DNA of 64,000 bases, taken from positions 123,216 to 187,215 of the forward strand of contig CAKZRP010000067.1 of assembly GCA_937146765.1 (NCBI GenBank), given 5' to 3'. This document shows, one piece after another, positions 28,431-36,996 of this stretch. The notes under the pieces are model-generated. The model ran no database searches, was not told the origin of the DNA, and saw nothing but the letters and a program-made list of their open reading frames with translations. Made by a program: the position numbers and the translations under genes. Every line of letters starts with the position of its first letter. The stretch's first letter is position 1. This DNA comes from an uncultured Paracoccaceae bacterium (GTDB lineage: Bacteria; Pseudomonadota; Alphaproteobacteria; Rhodobacterales; Rhodobacteraceae).

Positions 28431-29699
28431 TTAGGTGTTCATTGAGTCGAAGAACTCAGAATTTGTCTTTGTTTGCTTGAGCTTAGACAAAAGGAACTCG
28501 ATCGCGTCGGTGGTCCCCATCGGGTTCAGGATGCGGCGCAGGACAAAGGTCTTGGCCAGATCTCCCTTGTCCACCAACAGATCCTCTTTCCGGGTGCCGG
28601 ATTTGAGAATGTCGATAGCCGGGAAGACACGTTTGTCGGCGATCTTGCGATCCAGCACGATTTCCGAGTTACCGGTGCCCTTGAACTCTTCGAAAATCAC
28701 CTCGTCCATCCGGCTTCCGGTATCGATCAGCGCGGTTGCGATGATGGTGAGCGAGCCGCCTTCCTCGATGTTGCGCGCTGCACCAAAGAAGCGCTTCGGA
28801 CGCTGCAGGGCGTTTGCATCGACACCGCCGGTCAAGACCTTACCCGAGGAAGGCACCACAGTGTTAAAAGCACGACCAAGTCTAGTGATGGAGTCGAGGA
28901 GAATAACAACATCTCGTTTGTGCTCTACAAGACGTTTGGCTTTTTCGATCACCATTTCAGAGACAGCAACGTGGCGGGTGGCCGGTTCGTCAAAGGTAGA
29001 GGACACCACCTCGCCTTTTACCGAGCGCTGCATGTCCGTCACCTCTTCCGGGCGCTCGTCGATCAGCAAGACGATCAGATAGCACTCCGGGTGGTTGCGC
29101 TCGATGGAATGGGCGATGTTCTGCAGCAGAACGGTCTTGCCGGTGCGAGGCGGCGCCACGATCAGGGAGCGTTGACCCTTGCCGATCGGCGACACCAGGT
29201 CGATCACCCGGGCGGAGCGGTCCTTGACTGTCGGGTCCTCGATTTCCATCTTCAGGCGCTCATCCGGATAGAGCGGCGTCAGGTTGTCGAAAGCGATCTT
29301 GTGACGAGCCTTCTCGGGCTCTTCAAAGTTGATCTTGGTGACGGCGGTCAACGCGAAATAGCGTTCATTCTCCAGCGGTGCCTTGATCTGGCCCTCTACG
29401 GTATCCCCGGTGCGCAGAGACCATTGGCGGATCATTTCTGGAGAGACATAGATGTCGTCCGGACCCGGCAGATAATTGGCTTCAGGCGAGCGCAGGAAGC
29501 CGAACCCGTCCTGCAGAACTTCCAATACACCGTCGCCGCCGATGTCCCAGCCTTCATCCGCGCGTTCTCGCAGGATCTGGAACATCATCTCGCCCTTGCG
29601 CATGGTCGAGGCGTTCTCGATCTCAAGATCCTCCGCCATGGCAAGGAGGTCCTTGGGGCTCTTGGCCTTGAGATCAGACAGGTTCAGGAATTCGTTCAT
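28431..29699 (-). CDS. rho: Transcription termination factor Rho
   Basis: The 422-residue hexameric RNA helicase has the cold-shock-like RNA-binding N-terminus ([21 protein letters not shown]), Walker [15 protein letters not shown] and the secondary [12 protein letters not shown] motif. I use the ATG at 29699; the track adds a GTG and one codon. No obvious leader structure for autoregulation was found in the 142 bases to hemJ. Confidence 0.97.
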   Translation of the reverse strand: MNEFLNLSDLKAKSPKDLLAMAEDLEIENASTMRKGEMMFQILRERADEGWDIGGDGVLEVLQDGFGFLRSPEANYLPGPDDIYVSPEMIRQWSLRTGDTVEGQIKAPLENERYFALTAVTKINFEEPEKARHKIAFDNLTPLYPDERLKMEIEDPTVKDRSARVIDLVSPIGKGQRSLIVAPPRTGKTVLLQNIAHSIERNHPECYLIVLLIDERPEEVTDMQRSVKGEVVSSTFDEPATRHVAVSEMVIEKAKRLVEHKRDVVILLDSITRLGRAFNTVVPSSGKVLTGGVDANALQRPKRFFGAARNIEEGGSLTIIATALIDTGSRMDEVIFEEFKGTGNSEIVLDRKIADKRVFPAIDILKSGTRKEDLLVDKGDLAKTFVLRRILNPMGTTDAIEFLLSKLKQTKTNSEFFDSMNT

Positions 29700-29841
29700 T
29701 CGCACGGGGCCCTTGTTCCCCCTGACGATCAGAGGGCGTCACTGTATCAAATACGGAAAATGCGGGAATCCCGGACGGGCCCGCTTTATCCCCAGATAGT
29801 GAGTCCGGAACCGTGAGTCAAACCCCTCGTCGTTGCCTTTC

Positions 29842-30291
29842 TCAGAACTTGAAGATCACCGAGACGACAATCACGACCATCAGAAGGGTTGGGACCTCAT
29901 TCATCATGCGAAACTGACGCCCTGTCAGGGTGTTCCGGCCCGCTTCAAAGTCCTTGTGGCGGTACATCAGCCAATGGTGGAACCAGGTCATGGCAAGAAC
30001 AGAGATGCCCTTGGTCCAGGGCCAGATATAGGACCAGTCCACCAGACCGGGTGTGAATACCATGAAAAGCCCAGCTGCCCAGGTCACAACACTTGCTGGT
30101 CCCATGATCAATTTCAGAAGCTTGCGCTCCATGACCAGGAAGATCGGTTTCACTGCTTCGACCTTCTCAGCCTGTTCCACGTGATAGACGAACAGACGGG
30201 GCAGGTAGAACAGACCTGCCATCCAGCTGATCACGGCCATGATGTGTAGGGATTTCGCGTAAGGATAGAGAGTGAACATCAGATCGGTCAT
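29842..30291 (-). CDS. hemJ: Protoporphyrinogen IX oxidase HemJ (UPF0093)
   Basis: The 149-residue membrane protein has four hydrophobic segments and the conserved histidine near the start (YAKSLHIMAVISWMAG LFYLPRL region), typical of HemJ, which oxidises protoporphyrinogen to protoporphyrin in many alphaproteobacteria lacking HemY/HemG activity. The ORF track opens 14 codons earlier, but MTDLMFTLYPYAK at 30291 is the usual beginning. It is the last leftward gene before the candidate origin. The classical neighbour hemE is absent here. Confidence 0.9.
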   Translation of the reverse strand: MTDLMFTLYPYAKSLHIMAVISWMAGLFYLPRLFVYHVEQAEKVEAVKPIFLVMERKLLKLIMGPASVVTWAAGLFMVFTPGLVDWSYIWPWTKGISVLAMTWFHHWLMYRHKDFEAGRNTLTGRQFRMMNEVPTLLMVVIVVSVIFKF

Positions 30292-30334
30292 GTCGATGCG
30301 GGGATCCTCGTGGCGCAGGGTCTGGGTGACCACT

Positions 30335-30378
30335 CATAAATATTTAAAAGATTTATAAGGATGATGTTTTTGTAGTGC
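30335..30378. other. AT-rich tract of the candidate origin (possible unwinding element)
   Basis: Sequence such as ATAAATATTTAAAAGATTTA followed by a T-run is exceptional in this GC-rich window and lies on one side of the DnaA-box-like cluster, as expected for a DNA-unwinding element. It also adjoins the upstream region of hemJ and could in part be its promoter. Confidence 0.55.
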
Positions 30379-30525
30379 ACCCCGAAAACGGTGGATTACT
30401 GACTCGTCACCGCGCTTCTGCACAGGGTGGACAAAATCCTTGCCTTATTCCTGCCGCATGGGTGAATAAGTGGTTAACGACTTGTAAAATAAGGGCTGTT
30501 AATAAACGGTTTACTCCCTTTGATC

Positions 30526-30588
30526 TGGGGATAAGACCGGGAGAATTCGGGACGGGAGGAGTTATCCACGTGATCGGACTTATCCCAA
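30526..30588. promoter_or_regulatory. Cluster of DnaA-box-like nonamers
   Basis: Within 63 bases are TTATCCCCA (minus, 30526-30534), TTATCCACG (plus, 30562-30570; one mismatch to the consensus) and TTATCCCAA (plus, 30580-30588). Weaker TTATT-type boxes lie 60-80 bases to the left. Confidence 0.65.
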
Positions 30589-30714
30589 TCCCCGCTGGAG
30601 GAATCGTGAAGGAATCGCCTCAAATTTCGGGGTTTTCCAGACCCTTGCGCCGCAAGGGCAAAATCATACAAAACACCCCTGAACGATCAGACGCTTTCCC
30701 ATAGGGTTTTCCAC

Positions 30715-31314
30715 ATGAGTACCCACATCGTGCTGGCCTCCAGCTCCGAGATCCGCGCCCACCTGCTGCGCCAGGCGCGCATTAACTTTTTGGTTGAAGG
30801 GGCTCGCGTCGATGAAGGCGCAATTAAGGCAGCCCTGCTGGCCGAAGGCGCCTCGCCGCGTGACATCGCCGATACATTGGCCGAGGCGAAGGCCAGAAAA
30901 GTCTCCGGCAAGCATCCCGGCGTGCTGGTTCTCGGTTGCGATCAGGTGCTGGATTTCGAGGGGAAACTGCTGTCGAAACCGGAAAGCCCTGAGGCGGCGT
31001 TGCGCCAGTTGATGGACATGCGTGGTAAACGCCATATGCTGCTGTCAGCGGCGGTGATCTATCGCGATGGGGAACCGCTCTGGCGACACGTCGGGCAGGT
31101 CCGCATGGTGATGCGCCAGGCGAGCGACGCCTACCTCGAGGGCTATGTGACCCGGAACTGGGAGAGCATCCGCCATGCGGTGGGGGCTTATAAACTGGAA
31201 GAAGAAGGCGTCCGTTTGTTCACCATGATTGACGGCAGCTACTTTAATGTCTTGGGTTTGCCGATGTTGGAACTGATAAACTATCTCGGGCTGCAGGGGA
31301 TCATCGAGCAATGA
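30715..31314 (+). CDS. maf: Maf-like nucleoside triphosphate pyrophosphatase
   Basis: The 199-residue protein belongs to the Maf family, which hydrolyses non-canonical or modified nucleotides and has been linked to division control. The opening IVLASSSEIRAHLLRQA, the catalytic GCDQVLDFEGKLLSKP and YKLEEEGVRLF match. It is the YceF-like branch rather than the dTTPase branch, judging from CDQ. The ATG is 126 bases beyond the last DnaA-like box, and the stop overlaps the aroE ATG (ATGA). Confidence 0.93.
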   Translation: MSTHIVLASSSEIRAHLLRQARINFLVEGARVDEGAIKAALLAEGASPRDIADTLAEAKARKVSGKHPGVLVLGCDQVLDFEGKLLSKPESPEAALRQLMDMRGKRHMLLSAAVIYRDGEPLWRHVGQVRMVMRQASDAYLEGYVTRNWESIRHAVGAYKLEEEGVRLFTMIDGSYFNVLGLPMLELINYLGLQGIIEQ

Positions 31315-32144
31315 CAGAGCACAGGATTCCATTGGCGGGGGTCATCGGCTGCCCGATTGCACACTCGAAGTCACCGCAGCTGCACCGCCACTGGCTGACC
31401 CGCTACGGGATCAGCGGTCATTACATGCCGATGCATGTGGAGCCCGAGGATTTGAAGTCGGTGGTGCGGATGATGCCGCGTATGGGCTTCGTCGGTGCAA
31501 ATGTGACCATCCCTCACAAGCAGGCGATCATGGGCATCGCCGACAAGGTCACCGACCGGGCGCGGCTGATGGGCGCCGCAAATACGCTGATCTTCCGCGA
31601 AGATGGTAGCATTGTCGCGGACAATACCGATGGCTACGGGTTCATCACCAACCTGCACGACGGGGCACCTGACTGGGTGCCCGGCTCCGGCCCTGCCACG
31701 GTCTTTGGTGCCGGTGGCGCCAGCCGGGCGGTGGTGGCGTCGCTGATAGAGGCCGGGGTTCCGGAAATCCGGCTGACCAACCGAACCCGGGAGCGCGCCG
31801 AGGACCTTGCGGCGACCTTTGGCAAATCGATCAAGGTCGTCGACTGGGTTCAGGCCGGCAACATCATCGAGGATGCGGCGCTGGTCGTTAACACCACCTC
31901 GCTCGGCATGACAGGCCAAAGGGCGTTGCGGGTGCCGCTGGACGGGTTGCAGCCGGGCACGGTTGTCACTGATCTGGTCTATACTCCGCTCAAGACTGAC
32001 CTGCTGCTGGCGGGAGAAGCCGCCGACTGCACCGTGGTCGACGGGCTCGGCATGTTGCTGCACCAGGCGGTTCCGGGGTTCGAGCGCTGGTTCGGTCACC
32101 GTCCGGAGGTGGATGACGAGGTCAGAGCCGCCGTTCTGCGATGA
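31311..32144 (+). CDS. aroE: Shikimate dehydrogenase (NADP+)
   Basis: The 277-residue enzyme reduces 3-dehydroshikimate in aromatic amino acid synthesis. The substrate motif GCPIAHSKSPQLHRHWL, NVTIPHKQ with the catalytic Lys, and NADP-binding VFGAGGASRAVVASLI with NRTRERA are intact. It is coupled by ATGA overlaps to both maf and coaE. Confidence 0.96.
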   Translation: MTEHRIPLAGVIGCPIAHSKSPQLHRHWLTRYGISGHYMPMHVEPEDLKSVVRMMPRMGFVGANVTIPHKQAIMGIADKVTDRARLMGAANTLIFREDGSIVADNTDGYGFITNLHDGAPDWVPGSGPATVFGAGGASRAVVASLIEAGVPEIRLTNRTRERAEDLAATFGKSIKVVDWVQAGNIIEDAALVVNTTSLGMTGQRALRVPLDGLQPGTVVTDLVYTPLKTDLLLAGEAADCTVVDGLGMLLHQAVPGFERWFGHRPEVDDEVRAAVLR

Positions 32145-32734
32145 CCTTTGCACTCGGACTGACAGGCTCCATCGGGATGGGAAAATCCACCACGGCAAAG
32201 CTCTTTGCCGAGGCGGGATGTGCGGTCTGGGATGCCGATGCCGCCGTGCACCGGCTATATCAGCCAGGTGGCGCGGCAGTGGCGCCGATCGGGGCCCTGT
32301 TTCCTGCGGCAACCTCTGCAGGTCTGGTCGACAGATCCATTCTCAAGGACCTGATCTCGAGCGACAGTTCCATCCTGCCCAGGATTGAGCGCATCGTGCA
32401 CCCGTTGGTGCAGGCGGATCGCAATGCGTTTCGAGCAGCAGCAGAAGCGGAAATCCTCGTCTTTGACGTGCCATTGTTGTTCGAAACCGGTGGCGAGAAG
32501 GAGATGGATGCGGTTGCCTGCGTTTACGTCGATGAGGCGACCCAGCGTGAACGGGTTTTGGCTCGCGGCACGATGAGTGAGACGCAGTTCGACCAGATCC
32601 GCGCAAAGCAGATGCCCATCGCCGAGAAGCTTGCAAAAAGTGACTACAGGATAGAAACCAACAGCCTCGACCATGCCCGAGAGCAGGTCGCGGAGGTCCT
32701 GGCAGACATCAGACGGAGACTGGCCCATGCGTGA
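32141..32734 (+). CDS. coaE: Dephospho-CoA kinase
   Basis: The 197-residue P-loop kinase makes CoA in the last synthetic step. Walker A is [17 protein letters not shown], followed by the DADAAVH substrate motif and [11 protein letters not shown]. Both flanks overlap neighbours: aroE by four bases and dnaQ by eight, so the four-gene operon is tightly coupled. Confidence 0.96.
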   Translation: MTFALGLTGSIGMGKSTTAKLFAEAGCAVWDADAAVHRLYQPGGAAVAPIGALFPAATSAGLVDRSILKDLISSDSSILPRIERIVHPLVQADRNAFRAAAEAEILVFDVPLLFETGGEKEMDAVACVYVDEATQRERVLARGTMSETQFDQIRAKQMPIAEKLAKSDYRIETNSLDHAREQVAEVLADIRRRLAHA

Positions 32735-33458
32735 GATTGTGCTCGATACCGAAACCACCGGCTTTGACCCGTTTTCCGGCGATCGGATTGTCGAGATCGG
32801 GGCGGTGGAACTGTTCAATCACATGCCCACCGGCGAGACCTTTCACGTCTACATCAATCCGCAGCGCTCGATGCCGCACGAAGCCTTTGGTGTGCATGGC
32901 ATCGGCCCGGACCTTCTGGAGCCACCGCAACCGGCCGCGCCCGGCCAGGTGACGTTGAAGGACAAACCGCTGTTTGCGGCCGTCGGGCAGGCCTTCCTCG
33001 ATTTTGTGCGGGATTCGAAACTGGTGATCCACAACGCCAGTTTCGACATGAAATTCCTCAATGCCGAATTGGGGTGGCTGAACCTGCCACAACTGCCGCT
33101 CGATCAGGCAATCGACACGCTGGCGATGGCACGCAAGCGGTTCCCGGGCTCCCCTGCGACGCTCGACGCACTCTGTCGCCGTTTTGGCATCGACAACTCG
33201 AACCGGACCCTGCATGGCGCGCTCCTCGACTCCGAAATTCTCGCCGACGTCTATCTGGAACTCATCGGCGGACGGCAGCCGGACTTTGGCCTTGCGACAC
33301 AGGCAACGGGCGGTGCGGCCGAGATTGACACCAGCTGGCGCCCTGCACCTCGCGGCACCCCCCTGCCCTCGCGTCTCACCGCCGAGGAAAGGGCCGCGCA
33401 TGAGGCCTTTGTGGCCAAGATGGGGGATGCTGCACTCTGGAAGGTGGCTTCGGATTGA
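32727..33458 (+). CDS. dnaQ: DNA polymerase III epsilon subunit (3'-5' proofreading exonuclease)
   Basis: The 243-residue protein has the DnaQ exonuclease motifs: Exo [21 protein letters not shown], Exo [18 protein letters not shown] and Exo [18 protein letters not shown] with its histidine. It proofreads replication as part of the polymerase core. The ORF starts earlier in the track, but the ATG at 32727 begins the domain and overlaps the coaE stop. A hairpin terminator follows. Confidence 0.95.
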   Translation: MREIVLDTETTGFDPFSGDRIVEIGAVELFNHMPTGETFHVYINPQRSMPHEAFGVHGIGPDLLEPPQPAAPGQVTLKDKPLFAAVGQAFLDFVRDSKLVIHNASFDMKFLNAELGWLNLPQLPLDQAIDTLAMARKRFPGSPATLDALCRRFGIDNSNRTLHGALLDSEILADVYLELIGGRQPDFGLATQATGGAAEIDTSWRPAPRGTPLPSRLTAEERAAHEAFVAKMGDAALWKVASD

Positions 33459-33490
33459 AAAACGCTGCGGCCTGAGGTCGCAGCGTCTTC
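33458..33490. terminator. Bidirectional terminator between dnaQ and secB
   Basis: ACGCTGCG and CGCAGCGT form a perfect eight-base stem with a nine-base loop. A-run on the left gives TTTTT for leftward transcripts (secB), and CTTCATCTTT follows for rightward ones. It sits between convergent genes. Confidence 0.75.
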
Positions 33491-33518
33491 ATCTTTCACC
33501 AGTGCTGAGGTCTTCGGC

Positions 33519-34010
33519 TCAGTTCGGCGTTTCGCTTGTAGCGGCCTGCTGGCGACGGGTCAGTTCGTTGCGGTAGATCGCAACGAAATCGATGTTGTCG
33601 AGGTTCAGCGGCGGGAAGCCACCGTCGCGGCTGACGTCGGAGACGATGCGACGCAGGAAAGGGAACAGCATCCGCGGGCATTCGATCAGCAGGAAAGGGT
33701 GCAGTTGATCTTCCGGCACGCCAGAGATGTTGAAGATGCCGACATACTCCAGTTCCAGAACAAAAAGGGTCTCGCCGCCGTTCTTGTTCTTGGATTCGAT
33801 GGTCAGCTTGGTGATGACCTCATACTGGTTCTCGGCGCTGCGTTTCTTGGCATCCAGTGCCACCTGGACATTGACGTCAGGCTGGACTTCACCGGCGACA
33901 CCCTTTTGCGCCATCACGTTTTCAAAGGACAGATCGCGGATGAACTGTCCAAGGATGCTCATTTGCAATTGCGGCTGCGCCGCGCCCGCTGCTGCGCCAT
34001 TCTCGGCCAT
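33519..34010 (-). CDS. secB: Protein-export chaperone SecB
   Basis: The 163-residue protein keeps precursors export-competent and delivers them to SecA. QLQMSILGQFIRDLSFENVM and the later ILIECPRMLFPFLRRIVSDV (as LLIECPRML...) are highly characteristic. The track adds 50 upstream codons; the ATG at 34010 follows AGGAGTTTTCC and matches the usual start. It lies 64 bases downstream of fxsA on the same strand. Confidence 0.96.
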   Translation of the reverse strand: MAENGAAAGAAQPQLQMSILGQFIRDLSFENVMAQKGVAGEVQPDVNVQVALDAKKRSAENQYEVITKLTIESKNKNGGETLFVLELEYVGIFNISGVPEDQLHPFLLIECPRMLFPFLRRIVSDVSRDGGFPPLNLDNIDFVAIYRNELTRRQQAATSETPN

Positions 34011-34074
34011 GGAAAACTCCTTAAATTCATGTGTCGCAGCGTGCTTATCAGCTTGGGGAGCTATCCTCAAAGTC

Positions 34075-34566
34075 TTATTTGGGTGGTTCGACCCAGCCCG
34101 AGGGATCCTGCCGCCGCTGGCGTGGCGTGACCTCCTGATAATCACCATCGATGATATCACCGCGTCCGTCTGCCGGACGCTGGCCCTGACGCGGCGCGGG
34201 ACCCATCTGGAAATGCGCGACCTTCACCTTCGACTTCAGCCAGGAAAAGGCCCGCGACCGCACACTCGGAACCAGCAACAAAAAGCCGCAGGTATCGGTG
34301 AAAAAGCCCGGTGTGAGCAGCAAGGCTCCTGCAAGGAGGATCATTGCCCCATGCGCCAGTGGTTCGGTCGGATCGGAGAGCCGTTCGAAGGATCCACGCA
34401 ATTGACTCAAGGCCAGCTGGCCCTGCGTACGCACCAACCAGGTGCCGAGCACCGCAGTCAGCACCACAATGGCCAGCGTCGGCCAGAGGCCGATCAGACT
34501 GCCGACCTGGATGAACAGGGCAATTTCGATGATTGGCACCAGCAGAAAGGCCAGAAAAAGGGGCAT
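34075..34566 (-). CDS. fxsA: FxsA family inner-membrane protein
   Basis: The 163-residue protein has the FxsA pattern: LFLAFLLVPIIEIALFIQVG at the start, GLWPTLAIVVLTAVLGTWLVR, then a third hydrophobic segment LLAGALLLTPGFFTDTCGFL. The C-terminal tail is polar and Pro/Gln-rich. In E. coli its overexpression relieves exclusion of phage T7 by F; the normal role is unclear. It is divergent from the Tim44-like gene. Confidence 0.9.
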   Translation of the reverse strand: MPLFLAFLLVPIIEIALFIQVGSLIGLWPTLAIVVLTAVLGTWLVRTQGQLALSQLRGSFERLSDPTEPLAHGAMILLAGALLLTPGFFTDTCGFLLLVPSVRSRAFSWLKSKVKVAHFQMGPAPRQGQRPADGRGDIIDGDYQEVTPRQRRQDPSGWVEPPK

Positions 34567-34679
34567 ATTACGTGTTCTCTCCTTGGGGCAGAACGGTGGA
34601 CTTGGTTCCGCCTGTCACCTACATAAGAGCAGAAGAGGTCGGTTTCAAACCGGCAGTCCTGACGGACAAAGAGGAACAT

Positions 34680-35336
34680 ATGGAGTCGCCCTTGATTGAG
34701 CTTTTGGTTCTGGCCGGTATCGCAGTCTTTCTGATCCTGCGCCTGAAAAGCGTTTTGGGGACGCGGGAAGGGTTTGAAAAGCCGCCGCTCACCAGTGCGG
34801 AAACCCGCAACCCGCAACGCAAGTTCGAGGTGATCGAAGGCCGCCCGGACGAAGATATCGTGGCCTATGTGGACGAGGGCAGCCCGCAGGCGCTGGCCCT
34901 GAGCGAGATGAAGCGCGCGGAACCCTCGTTCCACGTGGCTGAATTTGTACAAGGCGCCCGTGGCGCCTACGAGATGATCTTGATGGGTTTTGAAACCGGT
35001 GACCTGAACCGGATCCAGCCCTTTATCTCCGACGAGATTTTCCAGAGCTTCGTCGATGCGGTTTCCGCACGCGAGGATCAGGGGTTGATCATCGAGGCGG
35101 ACTTCATCGGGGTGCGTGAAACCGCAATTTCCGATGCCACCTTTGACAAGGCCACTTCCACGGCGGAAATCACCGTACGCTTTGTCGGTGAGTTGACCTC
35201 GGTGGTGCGCAACAGCGAGGGCGAGATCGTCGAAGGGGATACCAAGTCGATCAAACGGCAGAAGGACACCTGGACATTCTCGCGCCAGATGGGTCGGGAC
35301 GATCCGAACTGGCTCTTGGTGGCCACGGACGCATGA
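34680..35336 (+). CDS. Tim44-like (TimA) domain membrane-anchored protein
   Basis: The 218-residue protein has one N-terminal membrane segment (about residues 4-21), a charged linker and a C-terminal Tim44-like domain (roughly 75-215, with FVQGARGAYEMILMGFETGD and TWTFSRQMGRDDPNWLLVAT). Such bacterial relatives of the mitochondrial import motor component Tim44 are typical of alphaproteobacteria; their role is not settled. The ATG at 34680 follows AGAGGAACAT. Its stop overlaps mltA as ATGA. Confidence 0.88.
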   Translation: MESPLIELLVLAGIAVFLILRLKSVLGTREGFEKPPLTSAETRNPQRKFEVIEGRPDEDIVAYVDEGSPQALALSEMKRAEPSFHVAEFVQGARGAYEMILMGFETGDLNRIQPFISDEIFQSFVDAVSAREDQGLIIEADFIGVRETAISDATFDKATSTAEITVRFVGELTSVVRNSEGEIVEGDTKSIKRQKDTWTFSRQMGRDDPNWLLVATDA

Positions 35337-36391
35337 GAGGATGGCTCTGGCGGGGACTGGGCGCGGTTGGATTGATCGCAGCCCTGTGGTCCGGTGCCGG
35401 AGCAGATCCCGCAGTGGGGCCATCCCATCGTATCCTGGATTTCCGTGAACTGGCAGATTGGGACCTCGACAACCATGTCGAGGCCCTTCGCGTTTTCAGG
35501 GAGACCTGCATGGATATGGAGGGCGTAGATTGGCAATCGCTCTGCGCTATGGCCCATAACGCCGAGGACAGCGGCGCCCGTGCGTTTTTTGAACTCTTCT
35601 TCCGCCCGGTTCTGATCGAGGATGGCAAGGAAGCCCTGTTCACTGGGTATTTCGAGCCCGTTCTCAACGGATCGCGGTATCGCAGCGCCCGGTTTCGCTA
35701 TCCCCTCTACCGGATGCCGCCAGAGGCGAGGAGCACCAACATCTGGTTCAGTCGCCGTGACATCCTTACCACCGGGATGATGGAAGGTCGCGGGCTGGAG
35801 ATCGCCTGGGTTGATGATCCGGTCGAACTGTTCTTTCTTCAGATCCAAGGGTCCGGGCGGATCAGGCTGGAGGATGGCACCCTCATCCGGGTGGGCTATG
35901 GCGGCGCCAATGGTCATCCCTATCGCTCGATCGGTCAGGAGCTGGTGCGCCTCGGGGTTTACAATCTGCATCAGGTCAGCGCAGAGGTGATCGGAAACTG
36001 GGTTCGGCGCAACCCCGAGGCGGGGGCCGAACTGCTGATGCACAATCCTTCCTATGTGTTCTTTAGGGAAATCAAACGCTTGGCTGCACATCGCGGCCCG
36101 CTTGGTGCGATGAACCGATCCATTACCCCGCTCCGCACTGTGGCGGTTGATCCGGCCTTTACCCCTTTGGGCGCGCCGGTCTGGATCGAGAAGAAAGGCG
36201 AGACTGCCCTGAACCGGTTGATGATTGCCCAGGACACCGGTTCTGCCATCAAGGGGGCGCAGCGCGCGGATATCTTCTTTGGGGGCGGTGATGACGCCGG
36301 TCGCCAGGCCGGGCAATTGAAGGATCCGGGGCGGATGCTGGTGCTGATGCCGATCCAGCGCGCCTATGCCCTGTTGCCGGATGGGTTCTGA
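35333..36391 (+). CDS. mltA: Membrane-bound lytic murein transglycosylase A
   Basis: The 352-residue protein starts with a signal peptide (about 1-24, AALWSGAGA) and has the MltA barrel followed by the 3D domain, named for three Asp: IAQDTGSAIKGAQRADIFFG then GGDDAG. It cleaves peptidoglycan with 1,6-anhydro ring formation. There is no lipobox Cys at the cleavage region, so this one is likely periplasmic rather than lipid-anchored. It is coupled to the Tim44-like and Smr genes. Confidence 0.93.
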   Translation: MRGWLWRGLGAVGLIAALWSGAGADPAVGPSHRILDFRELADWDLDNHVEALRVFRETCMDMEGVDWQSLCAMAHNAEDSGARAFFELFFRPVLIEDGKEALFTGYFEPVLNGSRYRSARFRYPLYRMPPEARSTNIWFSRRDILTTGMMEGRGLEIAWVDDPVELFFLQIQGSGRIRLEDGTLIRVGYGGANGHPYRSIGQELVRLGVYNLHQVSAEVIGNWVRRNPEAGAELLMHNPSYVFFREIKRLAAHRGPLGAMNRSITPLRTVAVDPAFTPLGAPVWIEKKGETALNRLMIAQDTGSAIKGAQRADIFFGGGDDAGRQAGQLKDPGRMLVLMPIQRAYALLPDGF

Positions 36392-36993
36392 TGACACGGC
36401 GCAAACTGACCGAAGAGGAAATCGACCTTTGGAAAAAGGTCGCTAAGACCGCTGAACGGCTGAAGGCAGTACGGGCTGACAAGCCCGGATCCCATAGTGA
36501 GCCCCCTGCCCCGAAACCAAAGCCGAAACCACATCGGGCGCCCAACCCGGCGCTGCCGCATTTCGAGGTGGGGAGCAAGGCGCGCGGCCGGATGCCGGAT
36601 CATGATCTCAAGCCCTCGCCAGGGCGCAAGTTGGCGGCCGATCCGCTGCGGATGGACGAAAAGGCTTTTCGTCGGATGAAACGTGGCAAGCTGAAGCCGG
36701 AAGGAAAGCTGGACCTGCACGGGATGCGGATCGAGGCGGCACATGGTGCGCTGACCCGTTTCATCCTGACCGCGCAGGCTTCGGACAAGCGGCTGGTTCT
36801 GGTCATCACCGGCAAGGGCAAGGACCGAGACGAGCCGGGACCGATGCCGGTGCCACGCGGTGTCCTGCGTCATCAGGTGCCGCAATGGCTGCTGTTGCCA
36901 CCTCTGGCTCAGGCGGTGTTGCAGGTCACGCCGGCCCATATCAGCCATGGGGGCGATGGGGCCTATTACATCTATCTCAGACGCAACCGCTAG
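36391..36993 (+). CDS. Smr domain protein
   Basis: The 200-residue protein has a basic, Pro-rich N-terminus (PAPKPKPKPHRAP) and a C-terminal Smr domain (about 105-195) with the LDLHG motif at residues 107-111 and ITGKGK. Smr domains are nicking endonuclease or RNA-cleaving modules, as in MutS2. Without MutS2 parts the target is unknown. Its ATG overlaps the mltA stop by one base. It converges with the hydrolase gene, 3 bases between stops. Confidence 0.88.
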   Translation: MTRRKLTEEEIDLWKKVAKTAERLKAVRADKPGSHSEPPAPKPKPKPHRAPNPALPHFEVGSKARGRMPDHDLKPSPGRKLAADPLRMDEKAFRRMKRGKLKPEGKLDLHGMRIEAAHGALTRFILTAQASDKRLVLVITGKGKDRDEPGPMPVPRGVLRHQVPQWLLLPPLAQAVLQVTPAHISHGGDGAYYIYLRRNR

Positions 36994-36996
36994 GCC

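Larger units (their letters stand above)
30292..30714. other. oriC: Candidate chromosomal replication origin (oriC)
   Basis: This is the longest gene-free stretch in the window (423 bases) and sits in an origin-type gene neighbourhood, with leftward hemJ/rho/mnmE/mnmG/rsmG/parAB on one side and rightward maf-aroE-coaE-dnaQ on the other. It holds an AT-rich tract (30335-30378) and several nonamers close to the DnaA box TTATCCACA: TTATCCACG (30562), TTATCCCAA (30580), TTATCCCCA on the minus strand (30526-30534) and TTATTCACC on the minus strand (30461-30469). Three GANTC sites (30401, 30601, 30612) could be CcrM targets, though that number is not far above chance. Two small ORFs inside it look spurious. 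Confidence 0.75.

Noticed and set aside
30165-30185. A third parS-like sequence in hemJ (TGTTCCACGTGATAGA)
   Set aside because: It departs from the palindrome at several positions, unlike the two perfect sites, and is explained by hemJ codons.
30375-30704. ORFs of 109 codons (plus) and 65 codons (minus, 30474-30671) in the hemJ-maf gap
   Set aside because: They overlap the DnaA-box cluster, lack a ribosome site and match no protein; the interval is better explained as the origin.
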